From an uncultured Chitinophaga sp. (GTDB lineage: Bacteria > Bacteroidota > Bacteroidia > Cytophagales > Cyclobacteriaceae), in the NCBI GenBank assembly GCA_902168205.1, contig CABHOK010000003.1, forward strand, positions 1,116,001 to 1,180,000: a stretch of 64,000 nt of DNA, given 5' to 3'. A model generated the notes under the pieces. It was not told where the DNA came from. It saw only the letters and a list, made by a program, of their open reading frames with translations, and did no database searches. The translations under genes and the position numbers were made by a program. Position 1 is the first letter of the stretch, and every line of letters begins with the position of its first letter. Below are positions 9,742 to 18,976 of the stretch, piece after piece.

Positions 9742-9757
9742 CTCTTTACTTCTGGTT

Positions 9758-12415
9758 TTACTCGTATTTGAGCTTATCCACCGGGTTGGCCTGTACGGTG
9801 CGCATCGATTTTAGTATGATTACCATCACGGCAATGCATAATACTAGTATACCGGGCAGTACGAACATCCACCACGCCATCGGTATTCTATTTTTAAAGT
9901 TGCTGAGCCAGCTGTCAAGTATATAGTATGCAACGGGTACAGCCAGCACAAAGGATATCACAATGAGTTGTATATATTCTTTCGAAAACATAACGAGTAT
10001 ATTAGAGATTGTTGCACCGAGTACCTTCCGGATAGCCACTTCCTTGCTTTTGCGATTTACAACAAATGCAATAAGACCGTACAATCCGAGACAACCGATA
10101 AGCAGGAAGATGATGGAAAATATCTGGAAGAGCTGTGCGTATTTTTGTTCCTGCTCATAGTATGCGTTCACATTATCATCGAAGAAACGATACTCGAAGA
10201 AATGTGTAGGGTATGTTTCTTTCCATATAGCCTGAAGTGCTCCCATGGCCTGCTGCAGCGCTTCATATTGCTGAACAGACTGAAGCTTTACACTCACGGA
10301 AGTGAACGCTTTCGTATTGTTGGTGATAACAATGCTGCCCAGATCTTCTTTCAACGAGTTGTTATAAAAATCTTCTACTACGCCAACGATGGTAACATCT
10401 TTTCCAGACATAGAAGCAGGTTGTCCAATGGCTTCTTCCGGTGTGGAGAAGTGGAGGCGTTTCGCCAGGTTGCGTGTTATCAATACTTCCGTTTCACGAT
10501 CATAGTTGTTAATGTTTCGGCCCGCGAGCAATTGAATGCCGAACAGATGTATATAGGAAGAGTCAGCTGCCTGGTATTCAAAAATTACATTGGGTGCACT
10601 CTTCCCCGAAAGCCAGATACTTCTGGCATTCTGTCTTCGGTGAACTCCGGCCGGTAATGTATAGCTGAAGGATACATTGGATACGAAGGCTTGTGCACGA
10701 AACCGGTCTTCCAGTTGATGTCGTGCCACGGAGTCATCATGATGCGGAATCGGAAAAGTTATAATGGCTTCCTGGTCGAAGCCCATGTCCTGGTTTCGGA
10801 AGAAATGCATTTGACTGACCACGATAAATGCACTCACCGCTATAATTTGTGTAATGGTGAACTGTACTACTACCAATACTTTTCTGAAACTGAAGCCGCC
10901 TAATGTCTCCGTTGTAAATTTACTTTTCAGTGAATTTACCGGGTTCATTTTAGAAATGGAAAATGATGGATATAGCCCGGAGAAAAGTATAACCGCCAGC
11001 ATAACAATACCGAGTGTTGCCAGAATAAACGGATCGTTAAGATGACGTTGTAAAGGCAGGTTTAGTAATGACTGTAATTTGAATAACAATAATTCTGACA
11101 ACGCGAGTGATATGAAGCCCGCTATCAATACGACAACGCAGGTCTCGGTTAAGAATTGCCAGATGAGACTTCGCCTGCTGCTACCCATTACTTTACGAAG
11201 ACCAACTTCTTTTGCACGCATCGCGGATTGAGCAGTGGCGAGGTTTATATAGTTAATGCAGCAGGTGAGCAATAGAAATATAGCTACCAGCGCCATGGCT
11301 AACAGCATGGTTTTGCTAACGGAGCGGCTGTTGTAATTTCCGAAACGCGATTCGAAGTGTACATCCGAAAGTGATTGAAGGATATAGAGCCGGTTTCGGT
11401 GCAGGTCTTCTGGTGTATGCGCGGCATGTACTTTGGCAATCTGTGCTTCGGCTTCTTCCTTCGTGATATTTTCCGGAAGTCTGATATAGGTTTGATGGTT
11501 GTCTTCAACGGTTGACCAGTCATCTTGCATACGTGCTTTGATCTGACGCAACGTAGAGTACGAGATCAGCATTGTAAAGGGAAAATCAGTGTTGGCAGGA
11601 AAATCTGATACTACCCCGGTAACTTTGCAGTCGGCTTCTTTTTCGAAGCGCAGGGTTTTGCCCACTATATTTCCTTCGCCAAAATATTTTTTAGCAAGCG
11701 ACTCCGTAAGTACAACAGAGAATGGATCAACTAATGCCCTGGCAGGATTCCCCTGCAGCCATCGAATCGGTTTATCTTTAAAGTCAAGTACTTCGAAGAA
11801 CGAAGGTTCAACCATCGCCAGTCCGCTGTTCTCTTTAAACTGTGCGATAACGGTTCCGCTTGTATCCGGCACCTCTACCAATATCTCACCGAAATATTCC
11901 ATCGATGTTATCTTTTGAAAGGAAGCGATCTCATCTTTCAAGGCTCTTGGCACCGGGTAAGAAACTCCGGTTCGTGCCTCAGACCTGTCTTTTCCACTGA
12001 CGCGCACAACACGGTATATATGTTCAATGTCGCTGTGAAAAGTATCGTAACTCAGTTCATGCCGGATGAAGGTAAAGATGGTAAGCGCAGATGCTATTCC
12101 AATAGTAAGTCCGAGTACATTAATAACGGTGTTGCTCTTATAGGACAGTAAACTCCTATAGGCAATGGTAAAGTAATTTCGTAGCATGGCAGGGGTGTTT
12201 AGTGAGAGAGAATTTCTTTTCCAGAAGAAACGCCTGAATAAAAAGCCAAAGGCATTGGCGATATAGGCCAGGCGTGCAGCGGGTATACTTTTACGATTTA
12301 TATCGATACGGTATAGTTCATACAGGTCGCCCCGTATTTCTTCAGCTAGATCAAAAGGTGCGAAGAGGTCGATCAGGTTATCGATCCAGCGTGGGGGCTG
12401 AGGAGTCTTATTCAT
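9758..12415 (-). CDS. MacB/FtsX-type ABC transporter permease with N-terminal PadR-linked prefix domain
   Basis: 885 residues. Residues 1-65 (PRWIDNLIDLFAPFDLAEEIRGDLYELY) are the short cytoplasmic prefix seen in Bacteroidota permeases encoded next to PadR regulators. Then come the MacB-like periplasmic domain and FtsX permease segments: a first membrane helix near residue 100 (NTVINVLGLTIGIASALTIF), three helices about 380-500 with the MRAKEVGLRKVMGSSRRSLIWQF loop, a second periplasmic domain, and a last three-helix block from about 760 with NRKSKEVAIRKVLGAT. The ATPase partner is not in the window. It overlaps the PadR gene by four bases, so the pair is one operon under PadR control. Probable role: efflux or lipoprotein/peptide export, substrate unknown. 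Confidence 0.85.
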   Translation of the reverse strand: MNKTPQPPRWIDNLIDLFAPFDLAEEIRGDLYELYRIDINRKSIPAARLAYIANAFGFLFRRFFWKRNSLSLNTPAMLRNYFTIAYRSLLSYKSNTVINVLGLTIGIASALTIFTFIRHELSYDTFHSDIEHIYRVVRVSGKDRSEARTGVSYPVPRALKDEIASFQKITSMEYFGEILVEVPDTSGTVIAQFKENSGLAMVEPSFFEVLDFKDKPIRWLQGNPARALVDPFSVVLTESLAKKYFGEGNIVGKTLRFEKEADCKVTGVVSDFPANTDFPFTMLISYSTLRQIKARMQDDWSTVEDNHQTYIRLPENITKEEAEAQIAKVHAAHTPEDLHRNRLYILQSLSDVHFESRFGNYNSRSVSKTMLLAMALVAIFLLLTCCINYINLATAQSAMRAKEVGLRKVMGSSRRSLIWQFLTETCVVVLIAGFISLALSELLLFKLQSLLNLPLQRHLNDPFILATLGIVMLAVILFSGLYPSFSISKMNPVNSLKSKFTTETLGGFSFRKVLVVVQFTITQIIAVSAFIVVSQMHFFRNQDMGFDQEAIITFPIPHHDDSVARHQLEDRFRAQAFVSNVSFSYTLPAGVHRRQNARSIWLSGKSAPNVIFEYQAADSSYIHLFGIQLLAGRNINNYDRETEVLITRNLAKRLHFSTPEEAIGQPASMSGKDVTIVGVVEDFYNNSLKEDLGSIVITNNTKAFTSVSVKLQSVQQYEALQQAMGALQAIWKETYPTHFFEYRFFDDNVNAYYEQEQKYAQLFQIFSIIFLLIGCLGLYGLIAFVVNRKSKEVAIRKVLGATISNILVMFSKEYIQLIVISFVLAVPVAYYILDSWLSNFKNRIPMAWWMFVLPGILVLCIAVMVIILKSMRTVQANPVDKLKYE

Positions 12416-12741
12416 GCCGGAGATACTTTTGAGATGAGTGACCAGATTGTGTTGCGGGTATCGCGCAGTTCTTCCAAAGCGTTACGGCCGTAAGCAGTAA
12501 TCGTGAAAAGTCTTTTTCGTCTGCCGCCTCGCTCGTCCGATGCGCCACCCATCTTCGATTTAACAAATCCTTTTTCTTCCAGCCGGTGCAGCACCGCGTG
12601 TACAGCACTGATGCTCAGGTCGCGGTCAGCATGTTTCTTGAGTTCTTCCGTAATGGATACTCCATACGCTTCCCGGTTGTGCAGGGCTACCATCAGGAGT
12701 ATAAGTTCCTCGAGTTCTCCAAGGTATATGCGTGATGCCAT
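12412..12741 (-). CDS. PadR family transcriptional regulator
   Basis: 109 residues. Begins MASRIYLGELEELILLMVALHN, continues AYGVSITEELKKHADRDLSISAVHAVLHRLEEKGFVKSKMGG with the winged helix-turn-helix and the GGRRKRLFTITAYGRNAL wing, the standard PadR-N signature. It has the short C-terminal helix of the PadR-s2 type. It is the first gene of the operon and overlaps the permease by four bases, which suggests autoregulated control of that transporter. The long upstream gap (12742-13360) separates it from the divergent chemosensory operon. Confidence 0.9.
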   Translation of the reverse strand: MASRIYLGELEELILLMVALHNREAYGVSITEELKKHADRDLSISAVHAVLHRLEEKGFVKSKMGGASDERGGRRKRLFTITAYGRNALEELRDTRNTIWSLISKVSPA

Positions 12742-13360
12742 TGATTTATATTTTCAACTTTTGTAGAACAAATGTCCTGCCAACGGCATAAACTTCTGAT
12801 TTCGAATGTTTTTTGAAACTATACTGTACGTTTGAAGTAATGGAATGACCGATTTCGAGCACTTGACGGTATGTGTTAATAGATCTTCATCACCCGAATT
12901 TTTATAAAAGCATGCTGATTGATCAGGTAGGGAAGTATTGCTGTAGTTTCGTTCGCAGTGCCCGCGGGGTTTCGGTTCATATTTTAGAGGTATATTTTAA
13001 GGCTATATTTATAGCTACTTATTGGGTATATTTTTAAGGTATACTTCAGTGGTCAATGTCGTCTGCAAAGTATTTCAATTGGTCTCATGTATCGAAGCAA
13101 ATCTGTTTGCTTGGGGGGTAAATGTCGAAAAAGTATATTTTGATACTGTTTCGTAACACGTCATGAGCCATATACATATCAATGGGTAAGTAAAAACACT
13201 GAGGTTGTTCTTTGTAGTTAGACTTAAAAATGAACAGCTTTTTTTAATATCACCATAAACATTACAATGACGGTGTAATGGTGATTAGAATTTAATCCGG
13301 TTAATCAGGAATCTCGACTTTTGACCTATAAATAAAACTCGCTGTGTCGAGTATGGTCAA
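12742..13360. other. 619-bp intergenic region between PadR operon and chemosensory operon
   Basis: No gene is supported here. Visible structure: a palindrome-like CTGATTGATCAG (12915-12926); a direct repeat of GGTATATTTT(T)AAGG at 12989-13002 and 13025-13039 with a partial GTATATTTT copy near 13133; a perfect hairpin AAGCAAA-tctg-TTTGCTT (13095-13112) without a T run; and an imperfect inverted repeat CACCAT...ATTAC / GTAATGGTG just upstream of parA (about 13251-13283). The region is AT-rich and probably holds both divergent promoters. Confidence 0.5.
12989..13039 (+). promoter_or_regulatory. Direct repeat GGTATATTTT(T)AAGG upstream of the chemosensory operon
   Basis: Two near-identical copies, 12989-13002 and 13025-13039, start 36 bp apart. 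A shorter GTATATTTT copy follows near 13133. The repeat may be a binding site for a regulator of the chemosensory operon. Given how common TATA words are in this DNA, chance is not excluded. Confidence 0.3.
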
Positions 13361-14122
13361 ATGATCATTTCTATAGTCAACCATAAAGGCGGAACCGGTA
13401 AAACTACTACCACCCTGAATCTGGGCGCAGCACTTGCCAGGCGCGGATGTCGTGTGCTGTTGGTAGACCTTGATGCCCAAGGCAACCTGAGTTATTCATT
13501 GGGTGCGGCTGATGCTATATGTACGCTGAGTGATGTACTCTTTGAAGAAGCAGCGTTAAACGAGGCTCTTGTTTCCTGCGAAGGCATGCACCTGCTGCCA
13601 GGCAATATGAAACTTGCCGATGTGGAACTTGCACTCGCGAAGATTGAGGACCGCTACACCGTGCTGTCTGATATACTCCGGCCTGCCATCGTTCATTACG
13701 ACTTTATACTGGTAGACTGCCCACCGGCACTTTCACTTCTTACAGCCAATGCTTTAGCCGCATCGTATGGTATAATTATACCGCTGCAGCTCGAAGTGTT
13801 GTCGGTTCGCGGTCTTGATTTAATGCTGCAGTCTGTTGCAAGCATACAGCAAAGTCTTAATCCTGCTCTGAATGTGCTGGGTGTTTTGCCGGTACTGGTG
13901 GATAAGCGGAAGAACCTGAATGCAGAAATTGTATCCTATATACAGGATAATTACAAACTAAAAATATTCGACAGCTATATACGGGCGAATGTGAAGGCAT
14001 CAGAAGCACCATCGTTCGGTACGAGTGTTATTCACTATGCCCCGGCTTCTTCCAGTGCGCAGGACTATATAAGCTTTGCTGCTGAATTTGTAAGAACTAT
14101 ACCAACGTATACCGCTAAATAA
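13361..14122 (+). CDS. ParA/Soj-family ATPase of the chemosensory operon
   Basis: 253 residues. Deviant Walker A motif KGGTGKTTT (residues 9-17), VLLVDLDAQGNLS with the Walker A' aspartate, and FILVDCPPALSLLTANAL as Walker B. This is the ParA/MinD fold of small partition ATPases that lack an N-terminal DNA-binding domain. It is the first gene of the cluster, six bases before the soluble chemoreceptor gene, and no ParB gene is nearby. Known relatives in chemotaxis operons (ParC in Vibrio, PpfA in Rhodobacter) position polar or cytoplasmic chemosensory arrays, and the soluble receptor next door makes the PpfA-like role the better guess. This role is inferred from context. Confidence 0.85.
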   Translation: MIISIVNHKGGTGKTTTTLNLGAALARRGCRVLLVDLDAQGNLSYSLGAADAICTLSDVLFEEAALNEALVSCEGMHLLPGNMKLADVELALAKIEDRYTVLSDILRPAIVHYDFILVDCPPALSLLTANALAASYGIIIPLQLEVLSVRGLDLMLQSVASIQQSLNPALNVLGVLPVLVDKRKNLNAEIVSYIQDNYKLKIFDSYIRANVKASEAPSFGTSVIHYAPASSSAQDYISFAAEFVRTIPTYTAK

Positions 14123-14128
14123 ATCATT

Positions 14129-16495
14129 ATGGCATTAGGTAAAAATCTGAAGAAAGAATCTGTACTGCCTGTACGCGAGCCTGCGGCTGACATTGCTGAT
14201 ATCCAAATAAAAAAGACCATGAATAAAAATTTATATACCCAGACGAACGGATCGGGAAGTGATGCATCACCGGCAACAACACTGCCTGGTGAGCAGGAGC
14301 ATGCGCAGCAAGAGTCTGTTTTGAAATTGGAGCAGATGCAGCGGGAGCTGGAGGCACGTATGGAGCAGATCAACGTTTCATGCATTGTTTCGGAAGCTGA
14401 TCTGAAAGGAAATATCATTTATGTAAATGATAAACTTTGCGAAGTATCACAGTATACGCGCGAAGAATGTATAGGGCAACCGCACAGTATGTTCCGCCAT
14501 CCGGATACACCCAAAGCTGTATTCAAGGAATTATGGGCAACGATCGGCAAGGGTAAAACATTTCGCGGTGTCATCAAAAACAGACGTAAAGATGGCACGC
14601 CTTACTGGGTTGATGCAGTTATAGCACCGGTCTTGGGGCCGAATGGTAAACCTATTAAATATATGGGGGTGCGTTATGATATTACCGATCAGATCGTGCG
14701 CGAAGAAGAGCTTCGGAAATCGCAGCTGGAAATAACAGGTCAATTGGATGCCATTAACCTGACCAATGCTTTGATTGAATTTGAAACGAATGGAACGATT
14801 GTAAAAGCAAATGATCTTTTCTTACAGGCTTTAAAGTATAGCGAACAGGATATTATCGGAAAGCATCATCGTATTTTCTGTGATGGAGAATATGTAAAAT
14901 CAAAAGATTACGAACGTTTTTGGGATGATCTGCGCAAGGGTAAACCGCAGACCGGTGAGTTTAAACGTATAGCGAGCGATGGATCAGACGTATGGATACA
15001 GGCGAGTTATACTCCGGTAAAAGATGAAACCGGAAATGTGATCAAGGTGATCAAGATTGGTGTTGATGTGAGTCTCCAGAAATTTCAGAATGCCGATTAT
15101 GAAGGACAGCTGAATGCAATTGGAAAATCCAACACGGTAATCGAAATGAATATGGACGGTACGGTAATTACCGCCAACGATAATTTTCTGAATGCCATGG
15201 GATATTCACTTCATGAGGTGAAGGGTAAACATCATCGCATGTTTGTAGAACCAAACTATGCCCGCAGCGAAGAGTATAAAGAGTTTTGGCGCAAACTTAA
15301 CCGTGGCGAATTCTTTGTAGGCACCTATACCCGTATTGATAAGTTTGGAAACGAAGTATACCTGCAGGCATCTTACAACCCGATACTGGATCTGAACGGA
15401 AAGCCTTTCAAGGTTGTAAAGTTTGCGCTTGACATGACGGGTGTAATTCGCGTTATCAAGGCGATGGCCAGCGGTAACCTGAGTCTGCGATGCGATACAT
15501 CGGTGGATAACAGTGGGTTGACTCAGGAGATCAACAGGACATTGGATAATCTCACGTCTGTGTTGAGCAATATCAGCCAGGGTTCTGATGTAGTGGCCAA
15601 ATCATCGGATCTTCTGCAAAAGAAAACAGAAGATATGAAGCGCAACACAACCGAAGTTGCTGCTGCTATAGCACAGATGGCTAAAGGTGCACAAGACCAG
15701 GCACAACGTACAGACGAATCATCGAAGCTTGCTAATCATGTTATGAGTTCGGCTGCGGATATGGAGACGAAAGCTGGCTTCATTAACAAAGCTGCCGAGC
15801 GCGGGCTGGAAAGTTCCAATGCCGGCCTCAAAACGGTGAAGCACCTGGTGAAGAACATGAGTGGCATAAAAGACTCAGCAAGTCTTACTGCACAATCTAT
15901 AAATGTGCTCACCAAACGTTCAGAGGAAATAGGTCGCACGTTGCGCGTTATTACAGATATAGCGAGTCAGACAAATTTACTGGCATTGAATGCCGCGATC
16001 GAAGCTGCCCGTGCCGGTGATGCCGGAAGAGGTTTTGCCGTAGTTGCCGAAGAGATACGCAAGCTTGCAGAAGACTCCCGTAAATCAGCAGTTGAAATTG
16101 AAAAGATCATTGCCGATGTACAAAAGGATACGCATGCAGCCGGTAAAGCCATCGAAACGATGGAAGCCAGCGTGAAGGAAGGTAATCAGGCAACAGAGGA
16201 GTCGGAACGTATATTCCAGGAAATATCCAAGTCAACGGATGAGACTTTCAGTTTCTCTAAATCCATACTTGAAGCTGCATTAGGACAGAAAGGTGCTATT
16301 GATAGCGTGGTAAAGAATATAGAACAGATTGTTGTTGTTGCGGAAGAAACCGCTGCAGGTACTCAGCAGGTTGCCAGCTCCAGTCAGCAAATGAACAGTG
16401 GTATGCAGGAGATTTCGCGCGCAGGCGATGAGCTTGCAGCAGTAGCAGCTGAGCTCCAGGCGGGTATACAGCAGTTTAAACTTAATAAAGGATAA
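14129..16495 (+). CDS. Soluble methyl-accepting chemotaxis protein with three PAS domains
   Basis: 788 residues and no membrane helix. The N-terminus ([14 protein letters not shown]) is basic. A short coiled coil at about 58-80 leads to three consecutive PAS domains at about 82-205, 207-325 and 328-440, each with [16 protein letters not shown]-like cores and the (K/R)xDGTPYWV or [12 protein letters not shown] strands found in Aer/BdlA-type receptors. After a short linker comes the signalling domain, about 500-788, with the hairpin tip [40 protein letters not shown] that binds CheA and CheW. It should sense an internal redox, haem or flavin-linked signal in the cytoplasm. Gene order places it between the ParA-like protein and cheW. 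The basic N-terminus could act as the ParA-stimulating tail (inference). Confidence 0.92.
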   Translation: MALGKNLKKESVLPVREPAADIADIQIKKTMNKNLYTQTNGSGSDASPATTLPGEQEHAQQESVLKLEQMQRELEARMEQINVSCIVSEADLKGNIIYVNDKLCEVSQYTREECIGQPHSMFRHPDTPKAVFKELWATIGKGKTFRGVIKNRRKDGTPYWVDAVIAPVLGPNGKPIKYMGVRYDITDQIVREEELRKSQLEITGQLDAINLTNALIEFETNGTIVKANDLFLQALKYSEQDIIGKHHRIFCDGEYVKSKDYERFWDDLRKGKPQTGEFKRIASDGSDVWIQASYTPVKDETGNVIKVIKIGVDVSLQKFQNADYEGQLNAIGKSNTVIEMNMDGTVITANDNFLNAMGYSLHEVKGKHHRMFVEPNYARSEEYKEFWRKLNRGEFFVGTYTRIDKFGNEVYLQASYNPILDLNGKPFKVVKFALDMTGVIRVIKAMASGNLSLRCDTSVDNSGLTQEINRTLDNLTSVLSNISQGSDVVAKSSDLLQKKTEDMKRNTTEVAAAIAQMAKGAQDQAQRTDESSKLANHVMSSAADMETKAGFINKAAERGLESSNAGLKTVKHLVKNMSGIKDSASLTAQSINVLTKRSEEIGRTLRVITDIASQTNLLALNAAIEAARAGDAGRGFAVVAEEIRKLAEDSRKSAVEIEKIIADVQKDTHAAGKAIETMEASVKEGNQATEESERIFQEISKSTDETFSFSKSILEAALGQKGAIDSVVKNIEQIVVVAEETAAGTQQVASSSQQMNSGMQEISRAGDELAAVAAELQAGIQQFKLNKG

Positions 16496-16576
16496 GTCGT
16501 AAAGTATACATCAGGCTGAATAGGCAAGAGTATATATATCAAACTATACAAATTAACAGATAACGATTAACGGACA

Positions 16577-17098
16577 ATGTATAACAATATGAGGCAGGAA
16601 GAGGAGCGAAATCAAACGAACCATGTACGCTATGTACAGATCGTAGTGTTTCGCCTGGGTGATGAGGAGTATGCGCTTAATATTGATCAGATTAAGGAAG
16701 TTGTTATTACGCCTTCTATAACACGTGTACCCCAAAAGCCTTCGTTTATAAAGGGCGTTGCCAATATCCGTGGAAATATTATCGCAATGCTGGACCTGGA
16801 AGAAAAATTCGGTCTTCGTAAAACCATCGATGAACACGCCGGCAATAATTTTACATTGGTCATCGATAGTGCAGAGTATAAAATGGGCGTGCTTGTAAAG
16901 GAAGTACCCAACACACTATCCATTGCAGAATCGTCTATTGAAGAAATCACATTGGCGGGTGATAGCGGTATAGAACAGTCGTACATCAAAGGTATAGTAA
17001 AACTGGAGAAGCGGCTGATTATCATGATTGACATCTTCAAAGTGTTGAGTCAATATGAAGAACAGCAGGTTTTCAAGAAACAAACAGCGCTTGTATGA
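16577..17098 (+). CDS. cheW: Chemotaxis coupling protein CheW
   Basis: 173 residues. A single CheW-like SH3-type beta-barrel: YVQIVVFRLGDEEYALNIDQIKEVV, then RVPQKPSFIKGVANIRGNIIAMLDLEEKFG, then a C-terminal IKGIVKLEKRLIIMIDIFKVL. It links the receptor tips to CheA. Possible starts at 16577 and 16589 leave the domain intact. It overlaps cheD by four bases, in line with one transcript. Confidence 0.93.
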   Translation: MYNNMRQEEERNQTNHVRYVQIVVFRLGDEEYALNIDQIKEVVITPSITRVPQKPSFIKGVANIRGNIIAMLDLEEKFGLRKTIDEHAGNNFTLVIDSAEYKMGVLVKEVPNTLSIAESSIEEITLAGDSGIEQSYIKGIVKLEKRLIIMIDIFKVLSQYEEQQVFKKQTALV

Positions 17099-17550
17099 TG
17101 TCGTGTGTGCTGGATATAAATGAAGTTGAGGTTTCGGTAAGGCCTGTAGAAATGGTATGTGTAGGGCTTGGTTCGTGCGTTGCTGTTTTTGTTACTGACA
17201 GAATACGGAAAGTATACGGAGGCGCACATATTCCGCTACCGTGTGGTGAGTTCACTGCCGGAATGAAATCGGCTGGACAGATTATTGACGAGTTGTTATA
17301 TAAGCTTCAGCGAAAAGGTGGTGATGTAAACAGGCTTCGCGCCAAAATAGCAGGCGGAGCAAATGTACTTGATCAGACCCTTGATATCGGGAAGCAAAAT
17401 GCAGAAAGCGTAATGGAGTTGCTGCACGCCCGGAAGATATATATAGCTGGTTCGGACCTGGGAGGAACGATATCGCGCTCGGTGCGCTTCAACAGCGTTA
17501 CACAAGAGCTGACTATTTCTACTTCCGAACAGGAGAAGTACATTATTTGA
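17095..17550 (+). CDS. cheD: Chemoreceptor glutamine deamidase CheD
   Basis: 151 residues. The active-site segment GLGSCVAVF has the catalytic Cys28, followed by GGAHIPLP with His45, and the conserved AKIAGGANVL and LHARKIYIAGSDLGGTISRSVRFN complete the CheD fold. It deamidates receptor glutamines to methylatable glutamates and usually binds CheC, for which a candidate lies at 20676. Translational overlap with cheW (17095-17098). Confidence 0.93.
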   Translation: MMSCVLDINEVEVSVRPVEMVCVGLGSCVAVFVTDRIRKVYGGAHIPLPCGEFTAGMKSAGQIIDELLYKLQRKGGDVNRLRAKIAGGANVLDQTLDIGKQNAESVMELLHARKIYIAGSDLGGTISRSVRFNSVTQELTISTSEQEKYII

Positions 17551-17568
17551 AGAAGTAAAAAAATCGGT

Positions 17569-17925
17569 ATGAATAAAAACGTGTTAATCGTAGACGACTC
17601 GCTGTATATGCGAACGATTATAAGAGATGCACTGCAACAAAATGGCTATCATATAGTGGGGCTTGCTGCCAACGGTGAGCAGGCTATTGATATGGCTTTT
17701 GAATTGAAACCCGACATTATAACCCTTGACAATATTCTTCCGGATATGATCGGAACGGATGTACTGAAAGTATACCGTGAAGAAGGACTTCGGTCGAAGG
17801 TAGTCATGATCAGTGCCGTGGGGCAGGAGTCGGTTATCCAGGAAGGAATAGCATTGGGAGCGAAGGCATATATCATTAAACCTTTTACAACGGAACATCT
17901 GTTGGAAACCGTTCAGGCACTTTAG
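17569..17925 (+). CDS. cheY: Single-domain response regulator CheY
   Basis: 118 residues, one receiver domain only. The acid pocket is Asp9-Asp10 (VLIVDDS), the phospho-acceptor Asp54 (ITLDNILPD), the switch Ser in MISAVG and the conserved Lys in IIKPF. It lies between cheD and cheB, which supports CheY rather than a stray regulator. With no flagellar motor in this phylum, its target is probably the gliding or type IV pilus machinery or another output (inference). Confidence 0.9.
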   Translation: MNKNVLIVDDSLYMRTIIRDALQQNGYHIVGLAANGEQAIDMAFELKPDIITLDNILPDMIGTDVLKVYREEGLRSKVVMISAVGQESVIQEGIALGAKAYIIKPFTTEHLLETVQAL

Positions 17926-17935
17926 ATCAACAGGA

Positions 17936-18976
17936 GTGGCGAGCAGGAAGATCAGGACGTTGCTTATTGAAGATTCCGGGTTTATGCGCATCATTCTTTC
18001 CGATCTTCTTCGCGGAGACGGAATGATTGAAGTAATGGCCACGGCTAGCAATGGTTTTGATGGTGTGTCAAAAGCAAGACAACTGAAACCAGATGTAATT
18101 ATTACCAATATGGTTATGCCTCAATACGATGGATTATATGTAGTACAAACATTAGTGAAAGAAATGTCTGTACCCATTATTGTATTGAGTTCATTACACC
18201 GCTGCGATCCTAAAATATATAGTGCGCTCCGGGAGGGAGCCTTTACTTTTTTAGGTAAACCAGCCAAGAGCGAGATCGAAAATGGCTATGCCCGCTTGTG
18301 TAAGGTGGTGCACGAAGCTTCGCAGGCCGATGTGCAATACAAAGAAGATGCGATCCTTCATTATAGTACAGCATCGCGTGTTGGTACGCCCCGTCCGCAG
18401 TTTGATATTATAGCGTTGGGGGTTTCCACGGGTGGACCTAAAACGATCGAATATATCGTAAGTAACCTGCCCGAATATATAGATGTACCCATACTGGTGG
18501 CGCAGCACATGCCCGATCTGTTTATAGAGTCGCTTGCCAACAGGCTCAACGATACATCGTCATGGCGTGTTTCTGTTTTGCAGGATGGAGAAGAGATGAA
18601 GCCCAATCGTATCTATTTTGCTCCAGGTACATCCAACGTTCGCATTGTTCGTAATGAGTCGAATACACCGGTGATTGAATTTGTTAACGATGTATATAAA
18701 GAATTCAACAATCCATCAGTAGACTGTTTGTTTGAATCTATAGCGGAGGTATACGGTCCACGGGCCCTCGCGGTAATTCTTACCGGTATGGGTAAAGATG
18801 GCGTGGCCGGTTTACAAAAGATAAAGGAAAGTGGCGGAGTAACCATTGCGCAGGATGAAAACTCTTCTGTTGTGTATGGTATGCCGCGTGCTGCATTTGA
18901 ATCCGGCGCAGCATTACATAAGTTATCGATTCAGGAAATTCCTGATTTCATTATACGGAAACTATATACGGCATGA
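17936..18976 (+). CDS. cheB: CheB methylesterase with a receiver domain lacking the phospho-acceptor Asp
   Basis: 346 residues, GTG start at 17936; no ATG upstream in this frame keeps the receiver fold and none nearby downstream would. The receiver (about 5-122) has the acidic pair in IEDSG, the Ser in VLSS and the Lys in LGKPAK, but the phospho-acceptor position reads DVIITNMVMP: Asn58, codon AAT at 18107-18109. The esterase domain (about 150-345) is complete: GVSTGGP (catalytic Ser), VAQHMP (His) and ILTGMGKDGV (Asp). The enzyme should remove receptor methyl esters but cannot be activated by phosphorylation of the usual Asp. It overlaps cheA by four bases (ATGA). Confidence 0.93.
   Translation: MASRKIRTLLIEDSGFMRIILSDLLRGDGMIEVMATASNGFDGVSKARQLKPDVIITNMVMPQYDGLYVVQTLVKEMSVPIIVLSSLHRCDPKIYSALREGAFTFLGKPAKSEIENGYARLCKVVHEASQADVQYKEDAILHYSTASRVGTPRPQFDIIALGVSTGGPKTIEYIVSNLPEYIDVPILVAQHMPDLFIESLANRLNDTSSWRVSVLQDGEEMKPNRIYFAPGTSNVRIVRNESNTPVIEFVNDVYKEFNNPSVDCLFESIAEVYGPRALAVILTGMGKDGVAGLQKIKESGGVTIAQDENSSVVYGMPRAAFESGAALHKLSIQEIPDFIIRKLYTA

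Noticed and set aside
12915-12926. CTGATTGATCAG as a sixth copy of the dyad promoter motif
   Set aside because: Half-sites overlap with no 7-nt spacer, no AAAATCAG 15 bp upstream and no TTTG 24 nt downstream.
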